Of a stretch of DNA of 64,000 nucleotides, positions 24,450-33,797 are shown piece by piece (within the stretch, counting starts at the first letter, position 1; every line of letters starts with the position of its first letter). A program made the position numbers and the translations under genes. The stretch comes from Desulfitibacter sp. BRH_c19 (GTDB lineage: Bacteria > Bacillota > DSM-16504 > Desulfitibacterales > Desulfitibacteraceae): assembly GCA_001515945.1 (NCBI GenBank), contig LOER01000033.1, positions 1-64,000 of the forward strand. Reading direction: 5' to 3'. Below the pieces are notes generated by a model. It searched no databases. It had not been told where the DNA came from and saw only the letters and a list, made by a program, of their open reading frames with translations.

Positions 24450-25883
24450 TTATTTATTGATAAATTTCATGTAATTTAACAGTTCCTTTTCCAAAGCTAT
24501 GTCAATTAATGATTCAGGAGAAGCCTCCAGTACCTGCTTATACTTTCTATTCGCTCTTGCAACCACGTCTTCTGAACCTTTCTCTAGCCACTTCTCGTAA
24601 GTATCCCAATAGGAAACTGTTGGCTGCCATCTATCCCTAAAATGTGCAAAAGTTGTTGGATGGGTTAAATAGCCACCAGAATGACCAACATCTTGAATTA
24701 CATCAACAAAAGTCTCTTTATCAAAGGAATCTATGCCCCTTGTCACTCTAAGAACTCTACTTATCATCTCCTCATCTATAATAAATTTTTCATAGGATGT
24801 AGTCATAATTGCGTCTAGACATCCCAAGCTGCAATTAATAAAGTGCGCCCCTGCTAGCAAACACATAAATAGATTCTGCATGGTTTCATATCCTGCTTGA
24901 CAATCTGGAACTTTTGCATCTGTTGTTCCAGCCATGGCTCTACTTGGAATTGCATATAGATCCATCGCCATTTGGAGTCCTGCAATTACAATTAAGTATC
25001 CCTCAGGAGACCCAGTTACAAAGTTGGCAGTTTTCATGTCTGCTACTGTAGAACCACTTACATATACAAATGGATTTCCTGGATTAATTAATTGAATTAA
25101 AGTCAGTCCTGCAAGAATCTCTGCATTCATTAACGTAGTAGTTCCAAGCAAACTAATAGGTGCAGTAGCCCCAGCCAAGGAACAGGAATTGATATAGATG
25201 GGCTGGCCATGCCTTGCATATGTGATTATTGTTTCACATGGTTCACTATCATATCTAAGGGGACTTGTAGGATCAACTGCTACTGCAATCATGGGATGAT
25301 CAATCAAATAATCCCTTTTACCCATTGCAATTTCAACCATATCAAACATTTCTCTTATTTCTTTACTAGATCCATTTACTCCAAGCAGCGGCTTATCTGT
25401 ATGCTTTAGTAAGGTATAAATTAACTTTAAATGCCTTTCTTCAGGTTTCACATCACTAGGTTCAGCCGGAATACCACCAACTACTTTTACAATATTACTT
25501 GCCTGGCAAAGTCTTGTGATTTTTTCATATTCTTTCAGGGTTCCTCTCCGGCGCCCTTGATCCAAATCCTGAACATATACCGAACCATTTTGTGTAGAAG
25601 CAACCAATTGTTTTTGCATTGTGCCAATAGCCATTGAATTTGCAGAATTTCTACCATGTTGAGTAAACGATTTAGGGCAAGCAGCAATTGATTTTTCAAC
25701 AAGCTCCTGAGGAATATGAACTACTTTTCCTGAGACCTTGGCTCCATGCTTTTGAAACAATTCTCTTGCTTTTTCAGACTCAAAGACTACACCCGTTTCC
25801 TCTAAGACTTTTATAGAAGCATCATGTATTCGATATAAATCTCCTTTTGAAACAACTCTCAGTTTTGACACAGTAAAGGACAT
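24450..25883 (-). CDS. MttB-family methyltransferase without pyrrolysine (glycine-betaine methyltransferase type)
   Basis: A 477-residue TIM-barrel methyltransferase of the trimethylamine methyltransferase superfamily. The stretch PSRAMAGTTDAKVPD aligns with PSFVAGG-Pyl-ADSKVPD of the neighbouring mttB, so a Thr replaces Pyl. Characterised Pyl-less relatives demethylate quaternary amines such as glycine betaine (MtgB) or proline betaine (MtpB) and pass the methyl to a corrinoid protein. The adjoining BCCT transporter supports a quaternary amine substrate. It lies 50 bases behind mttB and probably shares MtbC-type corrinoid proteins. The ATG follows AAAGGAGAATTAAA. Confidence 0.9.
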   Translation of the reverse strand: MSFTVSKLRVVSKGDLYRIHDASIKVLEETGVVFESEKARELFQKHGAKVSGKVVHIPQELVEKSIAACPKSFTQHGRNSANSMAIGTMQKQLVASTQNGSVYVQDLDQGRRRGTLKEYEKITRLCQASNIVKVVGGIPAEPSDVKPEERHLKLIYTLLKHTDKPLLGVNGSSKEIREMFDMVEIAMGKRDYLIDHPMIAVAVDPTSPLRYDSEPCETIITYARHGQPIYINSCSLAGATAPISLLGTTTLMNAEILAGLTLIQLINPGNPFVYVSGSTVADMKTANFVTGSPEGYLIVIAGLQMAMDLYAIPSRAMAGTTDAKVPDCQAGYETMQNLFMCLLAGAHFINCSLGCLDAIMTTSYEKFIIDEEMISRVLRVTRGIDSFDKETFVDVIQDVGHSGGYLTHPTTFAHFRDRWQPTVSYWDTYEKWLEKGSEDVVARANRKYKQVLEASPESLIDIALEKELLNYMKFINK

Positions 25884-25932
25884 TTTAATTCTCCTTTCCG
25901 TTTATCCCATTAAGTATATGAGTACAGTCATA

Positions 25933-27411
25933 TTATTTAACTACTCCATACTCGATTTCTGTCTCTGCAATTATTTCTCTAATTCTTAATGCCGCCGCTT
26001 CTGGTAATTTTTCAGGTTTATAATTATTGAGAATATATTGTGCGTCCTCGTAAGCTCTGTCAGTCATGTTTTTTCCCCCGTCTAATAACCATGCATCCCT
26101 TCCTCTTCTATCTATAAGCTTTGTATTTGATTGCTCAGATTTAAAGTTTTTATAAGTATGCTCATGACTAATGAATTCTCCACCAGGACCAACCTGCTTG
26201 ATCACATCAATTGCCAACAGTTCATCGGTTACTGGAATTCCTTTTATAACCCTCTTGACCATTTTAAATATTTCGTTGTCCATAACTAGTTGAGCAAAAT
26301 CAAAAGTAACTCCAAGTTCAATCATGCCAGCACCATAAATTAGATTAGCTCCACCCTGGGCAGCTAACAACGCAGTTATGGTTTTCTCATGAGCAGATTG
26401 GGCATCAGGAACCTTACTGTCAGCCTATCCACCTGCAACAAAACTGGGGAGAAGGTAGTATTGAGCTAGTCTTGCAACTCCAGCACTAATTAGTCCTAAT
26501 TCCGGAGCCCCTACTGGTGAAGTAGTATATTTAAGATCCATCATTGTGGTGGAGCTTCCATATAATACAGGTGCTCCCTTACAGGCTAATTGGCTCAGGA
26601 CTATAGCACTTAATACCTCAGCATTATGAGTTACTAATGTACCTGCTAGTGTTACTGGGGATGTTGCACCAGCTAAAGCCATGGATATAATGTTAATAGG
26701 GATACCTGCCCTGGCACCTTCAATAATGACGTTACTGCAATCAGGTATGAGCTGAAGAGGACTTGTAGGACAAACATTAAAGCTAATAATTGGTCTTTCT
26801 TTTAACTGTTTCTTGCCCCCCGCTACTGCTGATGCCATTTCTATTAGTTTATGGCAGTTTTCCACACTATCAGCACCTATGAAAAAATGTTTTGATGTAT
26901 TTAAAAATAAGGCTTCCGCATTATGAAGTGATTGCACCTTTGGAGAAACATCCTGCGCCGCTACAGCTCGATAATTGATATCTAGCTCCTCCAAATAGTC
27001 ACTTAACAATGCTGCGTTTGCAACATCTTGCTTGGTGCTTCTTCGATACTCTTTGGTAAAAGGATCTATTACATTTACACCTTCACCAAAGTTCACAAAA
27101 CCAACTCGATCTCCTTCAATAATGAAGTCTTTATTAGAATTCCTGCCAGCCAGGAGAACAGTACTGGGTGTAGAACGAATACAATCCTCTACAAGATATG
27201 AAGGAAGCTTAACTATTTTGGTGTCACGATCTACACTTGCACCCCCGCCTTCAAAAAGGTCTTGGGCTTCTTTGCTCCCAACTTTAATTCCAGTATGATA
27301 TAACACATCCAATGTAGCACAATGAATTGCGAATAAGTCATCCTCAGATAGAATGCTTAGCCCAAGTCCATTTAAGCTATTAGTTCCAGCTCTTAGATTC
27401 CTTCTTGCCAT
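25933..27411 (-). CDS. mttB: Trimethylamine:corrinoid methyltransferase with in-frame TAG (pyrrolysine)
   Basis: A 492-residue MttB when the TAG at 26425-26427 is read as pyrrolysine (residue 329). Both sides align without a break to the Pyl-less paralogue: PSFVAGG before and ADSKVPDAQSAHEKTITALL after the TAG. Pyl is the catalytic residue that activates the methylamine for transfer to Co(I) corrinoid. ATG at 27411 follows GGAGG; the frame opens 15 bases earlier without a good site. Simple gene callers would split it in two (27411-26425 and 26370-25933). It lies 53 bases behind mtbC within the operon. Confidence 0.93.
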
Positions 27412-27464
27412 AATTAACACCTCCATAGACGGCCCATAGGTATAATAATCTAGCCGTAAAAAGA

Positions 27465-28115
27465 TTATTTCCCATTAATTAAATCCATTACCTTAGTAAC
27501 TGCTTCAGGAGCATCTTCAGCATAAGCATCAGCTCCAATTTTATCCGCAAAACGTTGGGTTACAGGTGCTCCACCCACAATTGTCTTAAATCGTTCTCTA
27601 ACACCTCTCTTTCGTAATTGATCCTCTAAAGTCTTTTGATTCATTAATGTAGTACTAAGTAATGCACTAGTCCCAATAATATGAACATCATAATCTAAAG
27701 CAGCCTCTATTATCCTAGCATTTGGAACATCACGCCCCAAATCAATAAGTTCTATTCCCTGGGTTTTTAAAAGCGATATAACTATACTTTTCCCAATATC
27801 ATGAACATCGCCCTCAACTGTTGCAATGAGCATTTTAGCGACCTTTCTGCTTGGGTCATTATCTTGGACAGCAAAATTTAATATTTTGGTAGTTTTCTGC
27901 ATAATACTTGCGGATTGAATTAGTTGAGGAAGAAATTTCTCACCTCTCTCAAAAAAATCTCCTACCGTTCTAATACCTACACTAAACCCTTCATTAAGAA
28001 TAAGGATAGGATCTATACCAGAACTAATAACAAACTCAGCCAATTGTATTGCTTTTTTTTCATCACACTCTACTATAGAGCTAATTGCTTCTTTTATAAG
28101 ATCTTCTTGATTCAT
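27465..28115 (-). CDS. mtbC: Corrinoid protein of methylamine methyltransferase
   Basis: A 216-residue methyl carrier. The N-terminal half is the helical cap domain, and the C-terminal Rossmann B12-binding domain has DVHDIGKSIV, whose His is the lower cobalt ligand, with IGTSALLSTT and VGGAPVTQRFADKIGADAYA following. It takes methyl groups from MtbB and MttB and passes them to a corrinoid:tetrahydrofolate methyltransferase, which is not in the window. It lies between the two Pyl enzymes, 16 bases after mtbB. It could be called mttC as well; the families are not separable by eye. Confidence 0.93.
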   Translation of the reverse strand: MNQEDLIKEAISSIVECDEKKAIQLAEFVISSGIDPILILNEGFSVGIRTVGDFFERGEKFLPQLIQSASIMQKTTKILNFAVQDNDPSRKVAKMLIATVEGDVHDIGKSIVISLLKTQGIELIDLGRDVPNARIIEAALDYDVHIIGTSALLSTTLMNQKTLEDQLRKRGVRERFKTIVGGAPVTQRFADKIGADAYAEDAPEAVTKVMDLINGK

Positions 28116-28131
28116 GAAACACCTCCAAGAA

Positions 28132-29523
28132 TTAATTTACTTTTATTTTCTTCTTAAATCTAGATACCGAGTTAATATGAATGTCCAGTATCTTTTCTAT
28201 GCGAATCTTAGCTTCCATACCTATAGCAGCTCCAGGCCTTGCCAATACATGACCAATATTTAAATCTTCTCTAACTTCTCTCATTATTTGAGAATCTGCA
28301 AGGTCCATTAGAGAAACCTTAAGTTTGTCTGCTACGTATTTTTTAGCTTCTCCAATCCTCATGGCCTTAGATGACATAACTCGTGCTACCAGATCTCCGG
28401 CAGTACGAACTCCACCCATTCCTGTGGCCAACTCATGAAGAAAAGCCATTCCAAAAGTATCTCCATGACCTATCTACAATCCATCTGCTTTACCTATTTC
28501 TACCAGTGAAACAGATGCTCTAGAAATGGCATCTACTGGGGCTGTGCTTGTCATGGGAACACCACCCACCCCCATGCCAGCATTAGGATGAATTGGTATA
28601 TTTGATGTTTCTGAACACGCTTTAACAAATGTACAAGCTCTAGCTATATTCCATGGTACTGTTTTATTGCTGTTAGTATTTATAACTGGACCAAACACGT
28701 TTGCTCCAGCTTTTTCTGCCAGCTTAACTTGATTATGTGGATATAATCCAGCTAGACGTACATCATCATAAAACAGATCTCCATGCATCCCCATTACAAA
28801 CTCTCCTGCCATTCCAATTTCAATATCCATGTCCGGATGTTCTTTCTTTAGTTTCTCTATGGCCTTAAGAGCTGCTAGAAAATCCCCGTCTCCTGAGGCT
28901 CCTACAGTATCGAAGTTTATACCATCTGACCCTGCCTCATGCATAAGACTAGACACATAAAATATGTCTTTAACGGCATGCTCAACTGCTTCCTCTTGAG
29001 CTACTTGTGCTTCTTTTATTTTCATCATAGGTAAAAGTTCGCTCCAATTATCCACAGGACCATCTGGTTTGGTATATAGTCCTAGGTTAGGCATGGCTCC
29101 GTAGAAAACTGGAATAGTTGAGTTTAATTGAATTTGCTCCATCACCTGTCGTTCTTCATGAACTATTGGTTTTACTGATTTAAAGCTATAATCAATATGG
29201 CCTACTTCAATGGTATCAGAGCAGATTGCTCTCTCGTGTGTTAGCACAGTACCCAATCTATCCACCGGCACCCCTCCCCTTAAAGGAAACTTTAAGGTGC
29301 CAGCATCAAAGCTATGAACCACTTCATTGCCATGTTCAACGCTTATAACTTTTTGAGGGAAAGCACAAATCTCATACAGTCTTTTTAGCTCATCCTCTGT
29401 AAGGAGAGGAATCTTGCCACGTTCTGCTGCATCCTTTGTCCCCTCTTCTAAATCACTCCAGAGTTCCTTCTCACTTAAAAAGCAGATACTACCATCGCCC
29501 ATTCTCGAAAGAATTTTCCCCAT
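28132..29523 (-). CDS. mtbB: Dimethylamine:corrinoid methyltransferase with in-frame TAG (pyrrolysine), copy 1
   Basis: A 463-residue MtbB with TAG at 28474-28476 as codon 350. The sequence before it, SLVEIGKADGL, and after it, IGHGDTFGMAFLHELATGMG, continue the family without a gap, so the TAG is read as Pyl. ATG at 29523 is taken as the start: AAAAGGAGG lies nine bases before it, and the resulting N-terminus (MGKILSRMGDGSI) matches copy 2 at 49246 (MVFTRLGDGSI). The frame is open from 29556, but that start would place the binding site inside the gene. The Pyl region matches copy 2. Confidence 0.95.
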
Positions 29524-29661
29524 TTCTTCTTGCCTCCTTTTAATGTGAGGCGACATACCTCAATTTGGAGCTACATACTTTGGCTGAGGAATGTCCCCAA
29601 CTTATTAAATTGTTTATTGCAGGGAAATACATATCTTAGATACTTATTACTGGCCCAGTTC

Positions 29662-30077
29662 TCAAAACATATTCAGGACTTCAGTTAATGGAGTATATTG
29701 AATTTCTAAAGCTTCAGCTACTGCCTTATATGTTACTTTGCCATTAGCCACATTTACTCCCTTTGCCAGGGTATGGTCCTGCTTTACTGCATCTATCCAT
29801 CCTTTAGTAGCTATATCTAATGCATATGGAAGGGTTACATTTGTTAAGGCTATTGTCGATGTTCTTGCAACAGCGCCAGGCATATTGCAGCACTTATATC
29901 CATAGCTGTAACCCTTGCACCCATTCCCACTGCGACTTTAGCAGCATTTTTACCAGTTCCAGCATTAGTTTCAACGTAGATCGTATACATATTTCGCGTA
30001 AGAGTCTCTACTCCAGCAGGAGTAATAGCTACCCTGTTTTCATTATTTTTAATCTCTTTTGGCACACCAATTTTCAT
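29662..30077 (-). pseudogene. ald: Alanine dehydrogenase remnant
   Basis: The first residues, [20 protein letters not shown], and YVETNAG are the alanine dehydrogenase N-terminus. The reading then jumps straight to [19 protein letters not shown], the middle NAD-binding part. A second jump plus a frame change leads to [20 protein letters not shown] and the normal C-terminus. About 400 bases remain of an expected 1,110, so two internal segments are lost. The start and the sigma-54 promoter upstream are intact, so the remnant now works as the leader of the mtbB operon. Confidence 0.9.
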
Positions 30078-30124
30078 AATATTGACCTCCTACATAGACA
30101 GTATAAATACGTTAAATACCTATT

Positions 30125-30141
30125 AAGCAATTATTATGCCA
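30125..30141 (-). promoter_or_regulatory. Sigma-54 promoter of the methylated-amine operon
   Basis: The minus strand reads TGGCATAATAATTGCTT: GG and GC ten bases apart, one base from the TGGCAC-N5-TTGC consensus. It lies 48 bases upstream of the ald remnant, ahead of mtbB-mtbC-mttB and the transporter. Confidence 0.85.
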
Positions 30142-30256
30142 AATATTCAAAATATTAAAACTATGGGAGGCCTATCCTAGGAGTAATTACTAAAGAGGCT
30201 ATAATGAAAAAATTAATCACTAATCTAAACTTCTCTCATTAATGTAGGAACGTATA

Positions 30257-30308
30257 AGAAAAACCAATGATTATAGTCATTGTTCATAATGAAAATAATC
30301 ATTGGTTT
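30257..30308 (-). terminator. Terminator after the sigma-54 activator gene
   Basis: A perfect inverted repeat with 14-base arms (30261-30274 and 30295-30308; AAACCAATGATTAT and its complement) followed by TTCTT on the minus strand, between the activator and the sigma-54 promoter. Confidence 0.7.
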
Positions 30309-30325
30309 TAACGGAAAGTTTTTTA

Positions 30326-32068
30326 CTATTTATGCTTTTGCAATATTTTCACTACTGTTGATTGATCAATTTCCAGAGCCTTAGCAGCTTTGTAAGTGGA
30401 TTTGTACATTTCATATGCTTTAATAACCAGTTGTTTCTCTAATTCTCGCTTGGCCAATTTATAAGGAATTATATCCGTACAAATTACTTTTCCAGACATG
30501 GGTGCATTTATATTAATAATATCTTCAAAATGCTTTGGGCAGACATTATCGGAATCACTCATGATAACCATTCTTTCAAGTAGATGCTCTAACTCTCTTA
30601 CATTTCCAGGCCAATCGTATTTAATAAATTCATTTAGTACCAAAGGATTAAGCTTTTTGTTCATATGATATCTTGTATTAATCTTCTTGAGAAAATACTC
30701 AACCAGCAATGGTAAATCCTCTAATCTCTCTCTCAGAGGCGGAACATTGATGGGTATTATATTCAGCCTATAGTATAAATCTTTACGGAACGTCCCTTCC
30801 TTCACCATTTGTTGTAAGTCTCGATTCGTTGCAGCTATAATTCTTGCATCAACTTTAATTCTTTCAATACCGCCTACTCTAACAATATGATTATCCTGCA
30901 ATACATCCAACAACTTAATCTGTAGATCATATGGCATCTCACCAATTTCATCCAAAAATAATGTTCCATTATGCGCAATTTCAATTTTACCAATTTTTCC
31001 ACCCTTATTTGCACCGGTAAAAGCACCACTTTCATAACCAAACAACTCTGAATCTAATAAATTGCGTGGTATCAAACCACAATTTATTTTTACAAAATTT
31101 GAATTCTTTCTATCACTTAGATAATGGATTGTCTTTGCAACAACCTCTTTACCGACACCTGTTTCCCCAAGAATAAGAACCGTTAAATCCATATTTACAA
31201 CTTTTCTTATAGTCTGTTTAATATAATCCATTTCCTTACTTTTTGAAATAAAATTAATTTGGGCAAAGACTTCTTCTTGTAATAAATCAAGCTTTTTATT
31301 AATCTGTTCAAGTGTAATCTCATTTGCTTCAACATTCTTTCTTAACTCTACAAGCTCTGTTACATCCTTAGAGGTACATAGAACATAGTGTATTTTATTA
31401 TCCTCTCCATAAATTGGTACACCTGTGCTAAGTCTGATACTTCCATCTCTTACTGTCTGTAGCATGTTGACTTTTTTCTTCTGCTTTAACACCTCTACTG
31501 TTGTACTTGATGAAAGGATTTTATTATTTACCAGTTCACTAACATGTTTTCCAACAACATCACTTGCTCTAATTCCCATAACTCTCTCAGCTTCTGGATT
31601 AATTTTGACTATATTGCCATTGTCATCGCTTAAGAATATTTCTTCTTCAAAGCATTCATGTATTTTATCATAAATATACAATTTATGACAAATATCTTTA
31701 ATATACGTACTAGATACTGCCTGAAATCTTTTGATGGTTTTTAAGTTATTTATAATTCCTACCGGTTGTTTATTATCTTCTATTACAACTACTAGGTTAG
31801 CATCAAGATTTAGTATATCTAATGCAAATTTTCCTGAGTTTATACATACAAATGCTTCTCCTGATATCTCTGAAAGTGATATGTTTTCATGTCCCAATAG
31901 CAATTCTCTTAAAATAGTATTAATAGATAACACCTTTTTAATCTCTACTTCATCTATTATAAGGATAAAATCTTTTCCCTCTAATTGATTACATCCTAGC
32001 AATTCAGAAAGTTGTGTTTTACCAGAATGTATTAAAAAATTCTTTGATGCTATCTCTGATGCTTTCAC
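30326..32068 (-). CDS. Sigma-54-dependent activator with CBS-like, PAS, AAA+ and HTH domains
   Basis: A 580-residue bacterial enhancer-binding protein. Residues 1-120 look like a CBS-domain pair. A PAS domain follows (about 130-250; EIFLSDDNGNIVKINPEAER). The AAA+ domain (about 285-510) has Walker A GETGVGKE, the sigma-54 contact GAFTGA, Walker B GTLFLDEIGE and the WPGNVREL motif. A C-terminal helix-turn-helix ends in STYKAAKALEIDQSTVVKIL. Its position just upstream of the operon promoter at 30125 makes it the likely activator for methylated-amine genes, with the CBS or PAS part sensing an effector. The GTG start follows GGAGG. Confidence 0.93.
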   Translation of the reverse strand: MKASEIASKNFLIHSGKTQLSELLGCNQLEGKDFILIIDEVEIKKVLSINTILRELLLGHENISLSEISGEAFVCINSGKFALDILNLDANLVVVIEDNKQPVGIINNLKTIKRFQAVSSTYIKDICHKLYIYDKIHECFEEEIFLSDDNGNIVKINPEAERVMGIRASDVVGKHVSELVNNKILSSSTTVEVLKQKKKVNMLQTVRDGSIRLSTGVPIYGEDNKIHYVLCTSKDVTELVELRKNVEANEITLEQINKKLDLLQEEVFAQINFISKSKEMDYIKQTIRKVVNMDLTVLILGETGVGKEVVAKTIHYLSDRKNSNFVKINCGLIPRNLLDSELFGYESGAFTGANKGGKIGKIEIAHNGTLFLDEIGEMPYDLQIKLLDVLQDNHIVRVGGIERIKVDARIIAATNRDLQQMVKEGTFRKDLYYRLNIIPINVPPLRERLEDLPLLVEYFLKKINTRYHMNKKLNPLVLNEFIKYDWPGNVRELEHLLERMVIMSDSDNVCPKHFEDIININAPMSGKVICTDIIPYKLAKRELEKQLVIKAYEMYKSTYKAAKALEIDQSTVVKILQKHK

Positions 32069-32199
32069 TACTTATCCTCCAGAAAATATATTTTCAGTTT
32101 ATTAATATTGGTTTCAACAAGAGTTAAATTTTTCCTTTAAAATCATTGTAAGTATTTTAATGCAAATACTATTATACTGAGCATTGCTTAAAGTGAAAT

Positions 32200-32236
32200 A
32201 GTAAAACCCTGCCTGTTTTCTTAATGGGCAGGGTTA
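32200..32236 (-). terminator. Terminator after the iron-sulfur flavoprotein gene
   Basis: AACCCTGCC (32205-32213) and GGCAGGGTT (32227-32235) pair perfectly; the minus strand continues TTTACTATTT. Confidence 0.85.
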
Positions 32237-32247
32237 CTATAATCCTT

Positions 32248-32814
32248 TTAGGATAATTTTTTGATAAGCTTTGCCACATTGCCAGCAAATCTTCTTGTTG
32301 TCTCTATTCCTTCGGTATCTTCCATTGCCTCTCCAGGTGCTTTGCCGAAAACTATATTCCAATAGGTAGAACCTGGCACTATCATCTCATTTATAAAATA
32401 GAACATTAGCATCTCCTGATATGTAGCCGACAGACCACCACGTCTTGCTATTGCAATGGGACCACCAACTTTCCATGATAAAAACCTATCAGTACCATAG
32501 GAGACCATGCCAATTCTTTGAATGGTATTCATAAGGTCACCCCTTGCAGTTCCAAAATATACAGGAGCACCTATAATAAAACCTTCTGCCTCTCTAACTT
32601 TTTCTAAAATATCATTTAATCCATCATTTAGAGCACACTTTTTGATATCCTTGCATTTGCCACATGCTATACAGGCCTCAATTTTTTTGCCTGCTAAAGA
32701 TATAATCTCTGTTTCCAACCCTTGATCCTTAATTTCTTTTTCGCATTCCGCCATTATCTGCATTGTATTACCATTCTTTTTTGGGCTACCTGACAGCAAA
32801 ACTACTTTTGCCAT
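32248..32814 (-). CDS. Iron-sulfur flavoprotein (NADPH-dependent FMN reductase fold)
   Basis: A 188-residue flavodoxin-like protein. LLSGSPKKNGNTMQIM is the FMN phosphate loop, and the compact Cys motif CIACGKCKDIKKC (C-x2-C-x2-C-x5-C) binds a [4Fe-4S] cluster as in Methanosarcina Isf. It passes electrons between ferredoxin and small acceptors, possibly O2 or peroxide. ATG at 32814 is six bases behind GGAGG. It stands alone between two operons. Confidence 0.9.
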   Translation of the reverse strand: MAKVVLLSGSPKKNGNTMQIMAECEKEIKDQGLETEIISLAGKKIEACIACGKCKDIKKCALNDGLNDILEKVREAEGFIIGAPVYFGTARGDLMNTIQRIGMVSYGTDRFLSWKVGGPIAIARRGGLSATYQEMLMFYFINEMIVPGSTYWNIVFGKAPGEAMEDTEGIETTRRFAGNVAKLIKKLS

Positions 32815-32996
32815 TTTCAACCTCCTAACATTTTTTAAATACTTAGATTAATAAATTTCAATATATTATGTCCACATTTTAGCATAACAGAGTTAAATAT
32901 CAAGTAATTGAACTACTAAGCCTTTTACCTATCTTAATATTTTTATGCCGTCAAATAAAAAAACAGACCAATCCATGTCGTCTTACTTGGAGAAAA

Positions 32997-33797
32997 CTAT
33001 ATTGCAGCTGTATTTCTACTTTCTTTCTCTGACATCGTACCGTTTTTAATATGATATTCTATATTCCTAAACTGACAAAAGTCTACTACTTGTTGGCTTA
33101 ATAAATTGTAGAAAGCCCTATAGTCCTTATACTCTCTAACCTTAGGATTATAATTTAATCTCCCGAAAATTATTTTGTCAACAAAGGTAACCGATTTTAA
33201 TACTTCGGAAAAATTTTGATCTACTATATTGGGTGTAGGGTATGGCTCAATACTTACCCAGGTTTTATACCCTTTCTCATGCAGGTAATATAGCCTTTCA
33301 ATTCGCTGTCGGTAGGTAGCTGAATTCGGCTCATATTCTTTCCTGTAATCTTCATTTAACGAAATAAGAGTAATGCCATACTCGTTTCTTCTGCTTAATT
33401 CTGTAAGTTCTTTTGGAAGTAAACCTTTTGTTAGTGCAGTACATTTGATTCCTGCACTATTAAGCATTTTTATTATATCCATGCTTAACATGCTGATTTC
33501 AGGATAGTCAAACATAAATGGGTCGGTTGTAAAACAAAGATGTACTGATATAATTTTTGATTTTAATTTGGGTATTTCCTCTTCCAACAAAGATAGTGTA
33601 TTGTGTACCACTTGGGGTTCAATCCATTCCTCATATGTGCGTGCTTTACCAAACCGTTTTGCCATTAAAAATGCATAGCATGGGTATTTACATCCATGGG
33701 AACACCCCTGCACATGATTTATGGTATAATCACCATACTCTACACCAGTTTTATATAGTAGCGTTTTTCTTGATATGTATTTTGTAACTTTTTTCAT
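32997..33797 (-). CDS. Radical SAM protein, three-Cys-motif (TcmP partner) type
   Basis: A 266-residue radical SAM protein related to the spore photoproduct lyase-like and phage Gp37/Gp68 group. The cluster-binding Cys are at 32, 36 and 40 (HVQGCSHGCKYPCYAFLMAK), spaced C-x3-C-x3-C, unlike the usual C-x3-C-x2-C. Other features are HLCFTTDPFMFD and TKGLLPKEL. It overlaps the upstream tcmP gene by ATGA, so the two are translationally coupled. Function of such pairs is not established; association with DNA-damage control is suggested by the promoter. Confidence 0.85.
   Translation of the reverse strand: MKKVTKYISRKTLLYKTGVEYGDYTINHVQGCSHGCKYPCYAFLMAKRFGKARTYEEWIEPQVVHNTLSLLEEEIPKLKSKIISVHLCFTTDPFMFDYPEISMLSMDIIKMLNSAGIKCTALTKGLLPKELTELSRRNEYGITLISLNEDYRKEYEPNSATYRQRIERLYYLHEKGYKTWVSIEPYPTPNIVDQNFSEVLKSVTFVDKIIFGRLNYNPKVREYKDYRAFYNLLSQQVVDFCQFRNIEYHIKNGTMSEKESRNTAAI

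Noticed and set aside
26370-26427. mttB split into two genes by a frameshift or nonsense mutation
   Set aside because: Sequence continues in the same frame through TAG at the known Pyl position, and two mtbB genes show the same pattern; recoding explains all three.
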